Positions 36,401 through 49,598 of a stretch of 64,000 nucleotides of DNA are shown here, piece by piece (position 1 is the stretch's first letter; every line of letters starts with the position of its first letter). Made by a program: the position numbers and the translations under genes. This DNA is from Dromaius novaehollandiae (Eukaryota > Chordata > Aves > Casuariiformes > Dromaiidae), in the NCBI RefSeq assembly GCF_036370855.1, contig NC_088105.1:12467619-12531618 (forward strand), written 5' to 3'. The notes under the pieces were generated by a model. It saw only the letters and a list, made by a program, of their open reading frames with translations, ran no database searches and was not told where the DNA came from.

Positions 36401-39400
36401 TCATGATGCTACCTTCTGACCTTGAAATCCACAAAGTTAAATCTGTTCCTCACAGGGAGAAATTGTGATTTGCTCTTCAAGACTTAGTCTCTCTCTTCTG
36501 CCCCTACCCCCACAACAGGAGTCTTTCATTACTCAAACCCTCCCAAGCCACCAAAACCAATTTTCTCCTTCTGTCCTTCAATCAGTTTCCTTTCCTCCTT
36601 CCAGCAGCTGCCCGGAGACTTCCTAGACCCATCTGTCCTCCAGGCTAGACATTTTACCAGAGCTTCTCTGAGCCGTCAGGCTGAGCTGGAGGTGGGTGGG
36701 CATGTGGTGGTACTGGAAGTGCTTTGATTTGTAGATTTAAAACTCGATAGAATTAAAATCACACTCAGTTTTGGAAGCCCAAGTCCCTGCTGTTCTTCCC
36801 ATCTCTTGCAGGCTTTGGGGCTATCCGTGTTCAGCATGGCAAGTCATTACACTCTGAAGGTTTGCATTCAGGAATCCCTGCTCTCACCTACCACAGCCCT
36901 TACCCCTGAGCCAGTTGTTTTGAGTTGGTCACTTCTGGAGAGGTGACAGATGATAATCCATCTGGGCGTTCCTGGGGAGAGCCAGAGGGAGACTTCCTGA
37001 TGGGGGCGAGGCCTGGGGAAGGCATTTGGGATGGCTGCCATCCACAAACACATCAAAGGTGCGAATGGCTTTTATCAAGAAGCAATAAAACTTTAATCCA
37101 AAGCGCACTTTAACGTATTTGCCACATATTTAAAAGGGAACTGATTGCAGAAATGCTTTCGAGAGTTTTAAAGTTCTCCTGGACCTATGTCTTACAACTC
37201 TCTCCACTTTGGAAATCTGATGCTTTTGTTTCTGGGATCCCAGATGTTCGGAACTCAAAACTGAGGGGAGAAAGAGAGCTGTTTCAAAACCTCTTTTGAA
37301 ACATGGGCACAAAAAGCTTTTTCTAGCTCTAAACCTCTGTTAAACTCTGGATTTTTTTTCATCACAGCCCAAGATTACAGCAAATGCCACCTCCCTGGTC
37401 AGAAAGTGAGGCATCTTCCCATTCAGTTGTCAAAAATCCTCCAGTTTCAGTTCGATAGGACTGCAAGATGCCAGCCTTTTGACCTGTTGGGGTGCTTGTC
37501 TCTATCTGGGGCCTTTAGGCGAATCCTATTTTGTGGGAGAGATCTGCCTTTGGTGGGGAAAGCAGGAATAATTCTGACAAGAACGAGAGAACTGGAGCCT
37601 TTCTCATTTTCTTTTTTTTTTTCTTTTTCTGTGGGAGAGTTTAAACATCACTGCTTTCATTTGGAAAGGCCGAGTGACTTTCCCATGCTGTAATACCCAG
37701 AAAGTGTTGAGAGAATGTGGTTACCTAAAACCATATTTTTAATACAACTGACAGACTGTCTTGAGAGCTAAGTGTTTTTTGACAGTTTTTATGCACCTGT
37801 TAATTCAAAGCTCTTAACATGTGCCAGTTAAAAAGAGCCAGGCACTAAAACATCCACCCTGTGGATTGGAGGGGCTCAGCTGCACACCAGAGCACAGGGA
37901 ATCCGTGCAAGGTAGAAACTTGGCCTCTCTTACAGGACCAAGTGGTATATGTCTAATTCAACTCAGAGCTTTCGTTTCCTGTCTCCTGCTTGGCCTTGAA
38001 GATTCTTGCTTCTACTTTGGACCTGAAGAACAGGTGACGATCCATAAAGGCCTACTTTTCCCAGCCATAGTAGTTATCAGAAAGAAAAAATACTGGTTCC
38101 ATTTACACATCTTGCCTGGGCTACATCCTTAAAAGAGATGCACTGACACTAACTCCAGGCTCCTTGCTTAAATTTGTGCCCCCTCATTTTTGGGGTAATG
38201 AGATTGCTTCTTTAAATCAGGCCTGAGGCAGACATTGGCAAAGTTCAGATGGAAACCTGCCATTCATCTCTCTGGCATGTCTGCTCAGATATCACCTTTG
38301 TGATCTCTGTGTGCACAGAGGAAGCAGGTGGTCTGTCTAGGGATAGCCCTGCTATCAGTAACATAAAGCAAGGTTGAGAAGTCCTCCTGCTCTTTAAAAT
38401 CCACTCCTCCACGCCCCAGTAATACTGAACCCTTGATTTAGAGATTTTCTTTAGGACCATTTCAAACCTTTCGCATCCAGGTCTTCCCTCTTTTCTGTAG
38501 GGCTTTCTCCCTCCATCCTATCTGTTTGCATCCCATCTCTGGCTGAGATCTCTGCACTGTGGGAGCCTCATCCCTCTAGAGAAAAGCTTGAAAAACCAGC
38601 ACAACCGTAACACGAAGATTCAAAAAGCCAGAAAGCAGATACAACAAATACAAGAAGCCTTGAGAATTTTAAATACTTGCAGGTGCTGGTACAGGAGTTT
38701 CTATGGCAGAAACAACCAACTAGTCCTGAAATGAGAGGCTGCTCATTTTTATACAAGTCCTAGTCATTTAAGACTGCATTTGGGATGCATTTGTAAGCTG
38801 GGATTAGCATGCTATTGTCACTTGCCTGCTGTATAGCTTAGTCAAGTCCTCACCTGATTCCTGAACTGTCATCAGGAGCTAGATTGTGGCATCTCCACAC
38901 CTTGCCTGGATCTCATCAGCAGCAAAGATAGCAGTAGGGTGAAAGGGCTTCAGATTGGGCTGTTCAGGCCGATAGTGGATGCTGGGAGCTTGTCAAGAAG
39001 CTGTCCCTGTCCCAAATCCCTGTCACACTTCACCATGTGATTAAGGCAAGGTAAGCCAAATTAAACCTAGCTAATGGGGGTAACGTAGCTGCATCTCTTG
39101 ATTGCAATGCAACTTCACCTCTCCATGCACCAGAGTGCCTTCCCGCTCTTGTATCTTCAGACTGATAGTTCTCAGGGGGCAACTCCTAGTAGCAAGGTCT
39201 CCAGTCTCAGTTAAAAGTCCTGGAAATTCTAGCAGGGCCAAGAGGTATGGTGACAGCCTCTAGTGTTAAGCCTAAAGGTTGGGCTCTGAAGAATCAGGGC
39301 ACAGCCCAGAGTTGCAGAAAGGCTACAGATGCCATCCTGTATCGTTGGAGATAGGGGCTGGAGAGGGAGGGGAAATGAGCCTGGCCTCATTTGCATGCCA

Positions 39401-40756
39401 GGCTTGTTTGGGTGATACCAATGCCATTATCCTAACTGGGTTACAGATGGGCAATAGGTTTGCCCGTGGCAACCAGGAGATGGCCCTCACTCCAACTGAA
39501 CTTTGTTTGCAGAGAATAGGAAAGGTGCTTTCAGGGGGCACAAGAGCATATATATGAACGGGAAGGGTGCCCTGGTGCACCTTGCGTGTTGTTGAGCCCT
39601 AGCTGAGGGGCCACTGCAAGGTGGTCAGTGGGGCTGACGGGACACGGAGACCACATGTGACAGCTACAGCAGAAGGTGGGAGAATGCCCTGCTAGGGCCT
39701 AGTCTTGAGCACAGGAGGTGTGTTAGATCTGTGCGTTACATGAGATAAAGCCTCAGGTTAGCAGGGACCTGCTCAAAATGAGAGCTCCACTAGCCCAGAC
39801 AGTCGGCTGAAAGTGGGATCTATTACTGGGAGCAGAGCAAGGGCTGTTTGTCTCATCCACTGCTCAGAGCTGATGTCTGGGACTCTCGTGCTGGGTTGTT
39901 TTATGGAACTGCTGCTGAGCATCCGTGGTGTTTCTTGCACCTCTACTAAGCTGCGTAAACCCCTTTCTCTAGAGGCTCCGTTTGGTTTGAACATATGCAC
40001 TCATTGCTTGAGAGGGGGAAAAGCTCATGTGAACAAAACTTGTCAGGATTGTTTTAGTCCTGCCAATGCATGTGAATTGACATGCATCTGAACGCTTCAT
40101 GTGAGCCTGACCTGGCGTGAGGAGTTTTTAAAGCAGGAAGCTCTAGATGAGGGCTTGTCAGCCAAGCGTCTGAAGGGGCAATAGATGGGGCTGTGATTCT
40201 GCATCATTAACACTCAGTCTGTGTATTGCAAAATCACCTGGCAGGACAAATATGATCCAGATCAGGTGTGTGCACACTGTTGCTTTGTGTTGAATTAGCT
40301 AGAACGTGCTATATCGTGTTTATATTGGCTTCATGTTTTACGTCAGCTGCGGGAGGACATATGATACCCCATCTGGCATGAATTCTTCTGGACTAAAGTT
40401 ACCCTGTAACAATTCAGAGGATAATTTTGACTAGTCAGAGGGATATATACTGGATCACAGTTTTGCTGTGTGGGGTTACAGCAGTTTTGATCCAGTCCTG
40501 GGTACCCTTAAACTAGACTTTCTGTCTCAGTACTGCTTAACTGTGCAGGTATGTGTGAGTTCATGGGGATGTTTCCCTGAAGAAATGTGAACTCTCCTCC
40601 TGCTGAAAGGTTGCATTAGTGGTAATGTTATTTCTTAGATCACTTCTTCAGTAGCTTCTGTGTGTGGACTTTACCTGTAGACTCTGTCTTCTTGGGGTGC
40701 ACCTTCAGTGCCATGCAAGATAAAGGGACTGGTAGGGTGACTGCCTGCTTTGGACT
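30401..40756. other. GORAB-PRRX1 intergenic DNA, proximal part
   Basis: About 10 kb without a recognised exon, RNA gene or interspersed repeat. Frames are short (at most 114 codons). Poly-T/CT runs lie at about 36,059-36,079 and 37,608-37,629. The low repeat load is bird-like. Confidence 0.55.
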
Positions 40757-41075
40757 CACAGAGTTGGAAAGGGCTTTGGGATGTCCTCTAACTCGTATCC
40801 CTGCCCTAAGCCACAGCCAAGTCTGCTATGTCTGTCCTGACAGATGTTTGTCTGATGGTTTTCACACTCTGTGGTGATGGAGAATCTGTCAGTCATCAGT
40901 AGGAATTTACCCCAAGGCCTAATTTGAAACTCCATTGCTGCAGTTTAAACTTGGGTCTTCCTGTCCCATTCACTGCCTTTAAAGAGAACTGTTCTTTCTC
41001 TTCCCTTTGGCATAGCCCTTTCTCTGTCGTACCCTTTAAAGCATTTGCACAGCAGTCTCTGGAGTGAGATAGAAA
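40757..41075 (-). repeat. CR1-type LINE 3' fragment
   Basis: The plus strand reads the antisense of the CR1 3' end in the right order: 'cacagagttggaaagggc', 'gatgtcctctaactc', 'cctgacagatgtttgtctg', 'ggtgatggagaatc', 'ctccattgctgcagttta', and 'gtcccattcactgcc'. The terminal short direct repeats are missing and the 5' part is truncated. It is the clearest of the three CR1 pieces. Confidence 0.8.
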
Positions 41076-43174
41076 GTGCAGTATGTGTGGTGGGAAGCAT
41101 CCAAAACTTGCTAGGATTTGCACTAAGCTTCCAACACTGATCAAGCCATCTGTGGCTCATCTTCATGCCTGTGCATCAGCTCATGTAGACATCCTCAGAG
41201 CAAATAGAGCACTGCATCGCTCCATGCTCGCATGGGCAACAGTACCGGACTTCCTGATAGTTGTCCTCATGAGGACACAGAGCTATGATGCAAGATAAGT
41301 TCATTACAAAAGTATGGTGATTTTTAGTGCTTTATTTGAACTCTTAAATGTGCACAATTTGCAACTGCATGAAAATGTAAAGATTCCTCATCCTTGCTGA
41401 GAGCCTAGCTACTTCTGAAAACAAGTTGTCTCTCTTTCCATCTGATTTAAATTTGAGAGAACCACTCCATGTCCCAAAGCTGAGTGATTTTTATCACCTC
41501 TTCACCAGCCAGAGGACGTGATGACAGATTTCTTGATCAAGCTGAATAACTTTGCTGAGAGATCTCCCAGTTTTCACCCATCTAAGCAGCCCTGATGTTT
41601 GCTTAGAATCCACTTGCCCTTTCACTGCACAGGTGCTCGCTCTCAGCATAAAACTGCTCTCTAAGGGCTGGAGACCAAAGGGAGGCCGCAACATAGTCCC
41701 CAAATAAAGCTGATGTGGTAGGAGCTGCCTTCATTAAGCTCAAAAGATGATGTGTGATTTTAAGAGTTTTTATTGATATTATGTTAACTGTTACAGGCAT
41801 AGGGTTTAGAAGTGCTGTTCATGGGGTAAAATGTGTAAACCTCATTCAGGATACTAAAATATTGTATTAATTATATTGCTTAAAAATGTGCAGTGCAGAG
41901 GAAAATAACATGCTCCTTTTTTCCTGGCCTGTTCTCCTTCAGAGACCTTCCTGAGAAGCCATTCCCTGGATCAGTGATCTTAGTCCATCTCACAGATAAA
42001 AAGCATTTGGCAGAAAGGTGATGTGAATGTGACCTTGAACATCAGAATGCAGCAAAGTACATGAATGTCGATGCACTTTTCCCAGCTGCTGCTGGGAAGC
42101 TGCGGTAGCTGATCTGTCATAGACAAAGGTTTTCCTTTCCACGGTTATGTGTATTAATGAAAATAGCAGTTTGCAGTGATTCTTTCTGCCCAGGAGGTTG
42201 TTTGTGCTGGAGTTCACATCCTCTCAAAGTATCTCTGGGTCCAAACTGGTCAGCTTGGTTTCCTCTAAAATCAAGTGTCATGTTCAGAGTATGAGTTGTC
42301 CTAAAGATCTTGGGCTGGAATTTCTCACCATCAGCTAGCTATAGAGGGAGTCTTGATGATTAACTTGGATCTAGAACAAACTTCTGCACCATAGGAATTC
42401 CCCAGTTTGGAAGGAAATTGCATAGCCAGAGCTGCAGGGAAAGCTGCACTGATCTATTCCTTAGGGTCTCTGGCCAGTCGTGTCCTGGGGTGAATGATTC
42501 TGACCTGGGTGAAAAAAGGATGCTTTGTACTGTGGTCAAATTCAGATACCTGGGGGACGAGTCCAGGGAATGAAGCGGTTCAGTTTGTTTTGGACCAAGA
42601 AAATCTTAAAAATGAAAAAAAAAGATAAAAAAATCCAGAAATCTTGAGTCAACCTAGGACACAGTGTTTGATCTGAAGCACAATGTTCCATTTTACAGTT
42701 TAATTTCTTTTTTTTCCTAAAGTCAGGTTTTTCAATAAAACCTCCAAAAGGCTCATTTCAGAAACACCTACATGAAGTCAACCTCTTTGCTTTGAAAACA
42801 CTTTGGAATGAAATGTTTTGAAGTTTAAAAAAGAGCCTCCTTATTAGGGTTGTTGGTTTTGTTTGTTTTTTTGGCAAAATGTGCTTGTCAAATTCAGCCC
42901 AACTTTGTGAATGGTTTATGTCCCTCCAAAATTAAACTCTGTCCAAAGTTACTGTTCATTGCACAAATTTGCCTGCCGTCTCTCTGAATCTGCTGAAGGC
43001 AAAACGGAGTCAGTGATTCAACCCGGAGCCGTTCCACCTCCTTGGAACCACGGATGGACGGGAACTTGGGGCATTTTCACAAAGGAAGCAATTCAGCTCT
43101 CAAGTAATCAAAAGCCAGGTCCAGCTTCCTTTCCAGGGATCTGGAGTCCCCTTGCCGCGAGTGGCCCAAATTCC
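41076..43174. other. Intergenic DNA, nothing recognised
   Basis: AT-rich spacer with A-runs near 42,610-42,635. No exon or repeat family is seen. Confidence 0.5.
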
Positions 43175-43197
43175 CATTGTCTCCCAGAGAGACAATG
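43175..43197. repeat. Perfect 9-bp inverted repeat with ACAATG arms
   Basis: The arms 43,175-43,183 (CATTGTCTC) and 43,189-43,197 (GAGACAATG) are perfect complements around a 5-base loop. Each arm holds an ACAATG word, the core of SOX-type HMG sites, in opposed orientation. Confidence 0.7.
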
Positions 43198-43379
43198 AGG
43201 AGTTAAAGCGTGTCCTGCCCCCGAATGAAAGAAATAGAAGAGCAAGGGAAGAAGTGCCTCAAAATGCTTTTATTTATCTGCTTCCGGAAAAAAAAATGAG
43301 CACGAGACATGAGGTTTCCTTTCAGGCCCTTTATAATGACTCAGGATGATCCAACGAAACAAATGAGAGCAGCCAAGAG

Positions 43380-44240
43380 AGCTCTCCGCTCCGAAACGGC
43401 AGAGAAATATTTGCCAATGCAGCAGCTCTGCAAATGTGTGAGGCTGTTAAGCTCCTAATCCCATGTCTTATTTTTATGAATTTTCACACTAGTGGGATAT
43501 AATGAACGTTGAGCCCAAAGACATTAATTACTTGGGCCCTTTTTTTGAGAGGAATTTCGACGGAGTGTAACGTTTTAAATTACAAGGTGTGAAATAAACT
43601 CTACAAAACTTACGGCTTTAGTGGAGGAACTCCAAAATCAAATAAAAATGCAAAACCGCTGATGAAGTCCAATTTACTGTAAAATGCCCTGGATCATGGT
43701 GTTCCAGTAATTTTTTTTCCTACATACTTTGGTTAAAATAATTTATATCCGCTGCAGTGTTTATGTACCTTAAGCTTTATTTATTAAAGGATATGTATAT
43801 TTCAAGCCCGGTTTTAATGAGACATGCTGAAATCTGTAAGGTACAGTACGACTTTTGTTCTAATCAGCACTAAATCTCTTCTCTTTACTTTTTCTGTGTT
43901 GAAAACATTCATGTTGGAAGGAAAGAACCGTGTGTGTGTGTGCGCGTGTATATAAATTTCAGAATATGTATAAATATGTGTAAAGTAACGAGGAAAATTT
44001 ATTTCTCTCTTTCTATCATCGGGACAAATACTCCATCATTATTCAGTCTGAGCACTTAAAAATCACGGATGGATTTTATCCTCCTTCTTAGAATGGGGCA
44101 ATTTCTTTTTTTAGGCAAATTATTTATTTGCCGAAGACTGGCTTTAGGTCAGCTAAAATGTCTGTGATTTCACATCAGCTTGACGAACTGTTTTGGCAAA
44201 GGAAGAAAAAGAAATCCAAGCGTTTTGGCTTTTGTTTTGC
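43380..44240. promoter_or_regulatory. Candidate enhancer block about 13-14 kb 5' of PRRX1
   Basis: Long unique AT-rich sequence dense in homeodomain-type words (CATTAATTAC near 43,523; TTTATTAAAG near 43,779; several TTTATG/TTTATT). It has no significant ORF and no repeats apart from a short GT/TA run at about 43,930-43,954. PRRX1 is controlled by distal limb and mesenchyme enhancers in other amniotes, so regulatory function is plausible. It is not demonstrated here. Confidence 0.3.
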
Positions 44241-47200
44241 AGTAAAATGTTTTGAGATTTCATTTTGAAACAACACTCAAACTAAAGTTAACATTAACTA
44301 AAAATACCCTGCAAGCTAAGAAACTTCTTACAATTGTGAATAAAATAAGACCTTGGGGTTCTTTTTTCTTTTTTTCTTTTTTTTTTTTGCTTTGAAACTT
44401 TCTTGGGGAGTTTTCATTCTTGCAAGTAAATCAAAAATATTTTTGCTCGGATAGATGAGTTTAAAAACTACAATGTTTATGGCCATTTCAGTTTAGCATT
44501 AGAAGTAAATTCTAAAATTCTGTTAGGATTTAGGAGTTTGATCTAAGTTAAGCCCTATTTTCAAAGACCTTGTAGAAAGCCTGGCTTTCATTGACACCTA
44601 AGGACAAGATGAAAGGTATTTGACTGCTTAACTTTTACTGATATTACTGGAACATAGACATTGAGCTGGCTCTGCAAATGTCCTTTGTAGTGCCTGAAGT
44701 GCTTTTGAAAATGGTGCGTAGGTTCGTAAATCCCTTTAAAAGTAATACATAGCGCAGATGTGGTGGGCAGGAAATTGACTGTCTTTCCTTAAAAACAGGT
44801 TTTGGTGAAAATTAAGGAAGTCCACTTCTGCCTATTTTTATTTAGATTTTATGAACAAAGGAAATAATAGAAAGATCTTTAGTTTAAAGATGCCAGTCAG
44901 AAAGAGAGCAAAATGAAATCTCTTCTCTTTTTAGAGAAGTGAAAAATGGAAAATTTCTAGTAAAAATCAGCTTTGCTAGGCTTGTCCTCAGATATCTGCA
45001 TTTCAAAGACTATCTGTAGAGCAGAGAAGGTTTCAGGTCTGGTGAACCTGATTTCCTCCCCTCTCTCTCTGCACGTAGAGCCACTTATTTTTCCCATGAA
45101 GTTAAAGATACAAGTTCTCAGCAGAGTTTAATGACGTCTGGGGGTAGAAGGAGAAGACTTTTCTCTGTTTCAGGGAAAACGTTCGCTTTAGAAGCGAATA
45201 CGTTTCTAGGAAGTGAACCCCAAAGCCCAGGAATGGCTGAGCAAGGAATTTAAAGGGAGAAACTATAGGAGTTAGGGAGCAGAGTAATAAAGTACAGGTT
45301 CGTTCTGTAACAAATTCCAGCGCTTGCGAGACTTTTAGACATATGGAAGTCCATTTAGGAGGAAAATTGGTTGCAGCCGCTGATTCAGAACCTGTTGGAA
45401 TCAGTGGAAACATTTCCATTGTCTTCCGTCCTGAAGCAACGCTGTTCCTGTCCCTCCTTCCATCCCTAGCCTGTGTGCTCTGGGCCATATGGAATTCATC
45501 TCCCGCAAAGACACGTGAGGGAAGAGGGTTTGGCTGTTTAACGGCATGGTGTAGCTACGTGGACAGGGATGGTGGATTTCTACTTGATTGGCTGCAAATC
45601 AGGTAACCAGCACCTCAGTTCTGGGCGGCTGGCTTCGGTGGCGTTGCCTGGGTGCATCTGGCCATCCTGTTGCAGGGCTGAACGTGGCTTTAATCACATC
45701 AGCGCGCTAATTGTGCCCCTCAAGAAGAGCTTGGAGGAACGAGGGTCTGTGTTTTGACAACCGTCAGATTTCTTTATTGCTGACCATAATTGCTGGGCTG
45801 TCCCTGGAAAAGCACGCTGGGGAGCTGCTTGTCTGGGTAGTCCCTATTTCAGCTCAGAGGCTTTCCTAGCATTAAAGCCAGGGCCAGGCTGCCTGGGGAG
45901 GGTGAGCGAATCAACCCACCAAGAACCGGCTTGAAAAGGTTCCCCTTTCTGCAAGCCAGGCCCGCAAAAATGGGCATGGAAAGGGACTGATACTGACAGC
46001 CCCTCCTTGGTCTCAGAGGATATTCGCCTCCCGAGGTACTTTTGATCCCCACTACTGTCTGCCTCCTACTGTTAAGGCCAGGACAAATCCCAGCGGAAGA
46101 GGCGACAGCCTGCAGAGCAAGAAATGTTGCAGCATTTCCACCTCTGTACTGAAACATTGATATTTTCGGACTGAAACTAGGTTTGAGGGAGTGCAAGAGA
46201 TCAGATGTGAGATGCAGGACAAAGGTGTTTTTCTGCCTTCAAACAACATCCATTTTACTGGAACTGGTCCGAAAGAGGCCCCTACCAGGCAAGCAGGACG
46301 TGTCAGCAAGCAGCTAAGCGGCGTTCCTGGAGCGGGGCTGACATGCAGACACGACCGGCTCCGGGCTGGCAGCGGGGGGAGAAACCTGAGGTTTTCTAGA
46401 GGAAATAATGACAAATATGTGAGTACACACACCAGGCTGAGAACGGAGGGCTTGAGCTCTGTTCTCTTCACCACCTCTGACCTGCGGTGTGACCCAGACA
46501 AGTCTCTTCCCTGCTTTGTGCCTCTTCCCTTTTTATTCCTGTCTGCCTCGTCCCTCTGAGGCTCTAAATCCTTTGAGGTAAGAACTATCTTACACAGATG
46601 TACAGCTCCTTGCATGGTGTGGCTTGCATGTCTCTACCTCCTGTTTGTACCCACAACCCCAGTGCTACCGTCATCTCCAGATGAAGCATATGTGCCGACA
46701 AGAAAACCTTCCCTGCAAATGATTCTGGGTATCAGATGGCTCCACTTCTCGCTTCTCTCTGCTGAACTGCGAGTTTCATGGCAGTCTTCTCTGGGTATTC
46801 TGGACAATGAACATGTTTCTTGCCATGTAATTAAATTATCCACTTTAGAAAGAAAAAGATGTGGTTTTGTTCCCATTACAAAAACAAACAAACAAGGACT
46901 GATATTTATTATAGGCCAAGGCTACTCAACAAGTGTTTTCTGGAGCTCTAATAAATTGCTGAAGAAAGTTTACAGCTGAGCCCTAAAGATGGTTTAGTTT
47001 TCCAAGTGGCTGGGATGTATTTATTTCCCATTTTGTTAACCCGCAGCATGGTGAACAGCTTAATGTGCTCCTTCCAGGGTTCAGGCGGTGTCAACCCAAA
47101 CCCATGCTCTTTGCCCCGAAACAGTTAACTGCTTTTTAATTAAAGCCATGCCAATTATTCATTTTCTAGTTTTGCATTTATTTCCCCCATTTGTACAGCC

Positions 47201-47879
47201 TGCTGTTTGGTTTTGCTTCCACTTCATTAAAATGGCTTCCAAAAATAAAAAGACCCAATCCAAAACCCCCAGCCTCAACACACCCAAACCAAACAACACA
47301 ACAAGTATACAGCAAGGAGTCTTTCAGCTAAATTGTATTTTGGGACCACTGGTGTCAAGGGCATGTCTGTGAAGCAAAGGATAGGGCAGGTTAGTGACAA
47401 TCTTATTTTTTGGCATCTGGAGAAAGTCTTGTCCCTTCAGCAGTGGAGCAGCAGTCCCTTGAGCAGAAGAGGTAGGCCTGACTGCGTTATAAGGAAAGCG
47501 GTAACACAGGAGACCCTGAGGACATCAGTCTCAAAGCTCACAAGACTGTAGAAGAAGAGGGAAGACCAGGGACCAGCAGCAAGCCTGTCAGGGCACCCGT
47601 GTACAGCGCTCGTGGGGTCTGTGCCATGTTCTGTCCACGCAATGAATAGCTCAGGAATCAGGCCCAGAGTGTCATCCTGCAACAGTTTAAACACACGCTT
47701 AATTTTAAGCACAGCATTTGTGCATGAAGATGAGTGTGGACAGATGTCCCCGTGGGAGCAAGGCACTTAAGTACAAGTTGGTTGTTAAGTGCACATTTAA
47801 ATATTTGGCTGGATTAGCAGGCTAGTATTGAAAGGTTTGCTTTTTGCGAGAACCCCCAAAACATTAGAAAGTTGACTTT
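44241..47879. other. Intergenic DNA, nothing recognised
   Basis: AT-rich to mixed spacer with a T/CT run at about 44,361-44,389. Frames of up to 187 codons near 46,052-46,615 overlap on both strands and match no known protein. Confidence 0.5.
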
Positions 47880-48700
47880 TTTTCATTTCATTACTGGGCC
47901 TGCCAATGACATCATTCGTTTGCAAGATGAGAAAAAGTGTTTAAACGAGATTAAAAAAAAAAAATTAAACAAGACGCAATTTTAATGGCCACTTACAAAG
48001 GAGATTTATGGACATGCATAAAGCTGCTTTCCATGGGAGAGGGGCTAAGCTATTAACAGTTACCTTCCTTTGGATTTTTTTCCCTCTTGCAATATAATAC
48101 CCGCAAATATTTGTGAGTTGTGACTGTGCTCCGAAGGGTTAGTCCTCTTCCAGAAAGGAGGGGTGGAGGGAGAAAAGACGAAAACAGTGGTGCCAATTTG
48201 TCTGCCCAGACTCTGATTACGGGAGGCTTTTTTTTTTTTCCGGTAGGGGAGAGAAGTTGGTGGGATGCTTTCTTTCTCCAGGGTTAGGGATATCTGATAT
48301 CCAGCCCAAGAGCAGCCCAGCAGACTCTCATCTCCAGCAGTGAGAAATTTAAAAAAAAGAAAAAAGAAAAAGTTTGTGGATAAACATCTTAGCTAAATTT
48401 GCAGGAGATCTTGATGTTTCTGCTGGCGCAATTAGGGCTGTTTGATTGTAAAGAGCACAGATCTCCATAATGTGCATGCAGAGGGAGAGAGAGAGATTAT
48501 TTGGAGAGGCAGAGGTGGTTTCAATATATCTATTTATTTATTTGCGTGCCCTGGGCCCTGCCCTCATCTCCCGTCTCGGCCTGCTATCCAGTGACCCTTG
48601 GTGCTGATTAAAGTTCCCGGATGACCTCTGAGTGCTTTTGTTACCCTGCCCGGTAATAAAACCCTGCTTAAATGGCTGGCTTATCCAAACCTGCGGCTCC
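47880..48700. promoter_or_regulatory. Candidate enhancer block about 9 kb 5' of PRRX1
   Basis: Unique AT-rich sequence with ordered-looking words (AATGACATCATT near 47,908, an ATF/AP-1-like site; CAATTTTAATGG near 47,977; GATTAAAG near 48,606; GGTAATAAAA near 48,652). It has no ORF. The interruptions are an A-run at about 47,953-47,965 and a short (GA)n at about 48,485-48,497. Regulatory function is inferred from composition and position only. Confidence 0.28.
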
Positions 48701-49517
48701 TTAGGCAGCGAGCTCTGGAGCCAGCTCGGGTCTGAGCCCTTGGGAACACACAGCTCAGCCCTGATTGCACTCGGCTAGTTCTGTGTAGCTGTCCGGGGGG
48801 TACCTGGTGGATGGAGGGAGCCGTGGTGGAGGAGCAGGCAACCTCAAAGGGCCACAATCTGCTTCATTACCAGGTGCAGTCACGGCTCCTGAGACAAGTA
48901 ACCCACTGAAATCCATGAGAGGTACCAGAACGGGTTCAGTGTAATGGAGGCGAGCCCCATCCACCTGCAGGACTGCGCCCCGTCCCTGCTCGCTCCCATG
49001 GTCCCGCACAGCTCACGCCACCACCATCAGTCCAGCTGCTCATAATCCAGCTGCTGGAACAAAGCAGCAGATGGAAGTGGTTTGTGCTGATACTACTGCA
49101 GTTTCTTCTGGCACGAGGCATGGGTGGGACCCATGAAACCCATCTTATGTTGTCTCAAGAGGCTGTGATGTGTGTTATGTGCTGCTCCACCTCTGCTGGG
49201 GCACTGATCCTTGGGCCCATCATCTCAGGGCAGTGTTGACACGCAGCTGCCCCAGAGCCAGCTTCTGGGGCCAGTGGCAGAGCAGGTAGCCACATGGGAA
49301 GGAAGTATGGTTTGGTCACCCGAACTTTTAGAAAAAGAAAATAGGAAACTAGCCCTTGCCTTTCCCCACTGGTGAATGTGCCTCTCATCTCTTTTGAAGG
49401 CTAAAGTGGCAGCTGTTGAAACTCTGATTATCTTGAAATCTAAAAATGGGGACTTATACAGACAAACTGGTGAACAACTTCCCTCTCTCTCAGCCTGCTC
49501 CTCCACTTTTGTTTTCT

Positions 49518-49598
49518 AAAAGGGGAGGGAAAAGGGAAAGAGGAAGGCAAAACAAGGGAAAATGGAAAGGGAAGGGGAAGAGGAAAGGGAAAGGGAAG
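49518..49598 (+). repeat. Homopurine GA-rich tract
   Basis: About 80 bases that are almost all purine on the plus strand, made of GGGAAA and GGAAGG-type words, followed shortly by a run of 13 G at 49,614-49,626. Such tracts can form triplex (H-DNA) structures. Confidence 0.8.

Noticed and set aside
46052-46615. A 187-codon minus-strand frame
   Set aside because: No known domain, overlapped by a plus-strand frame, and no splice or promoter signals nearby.
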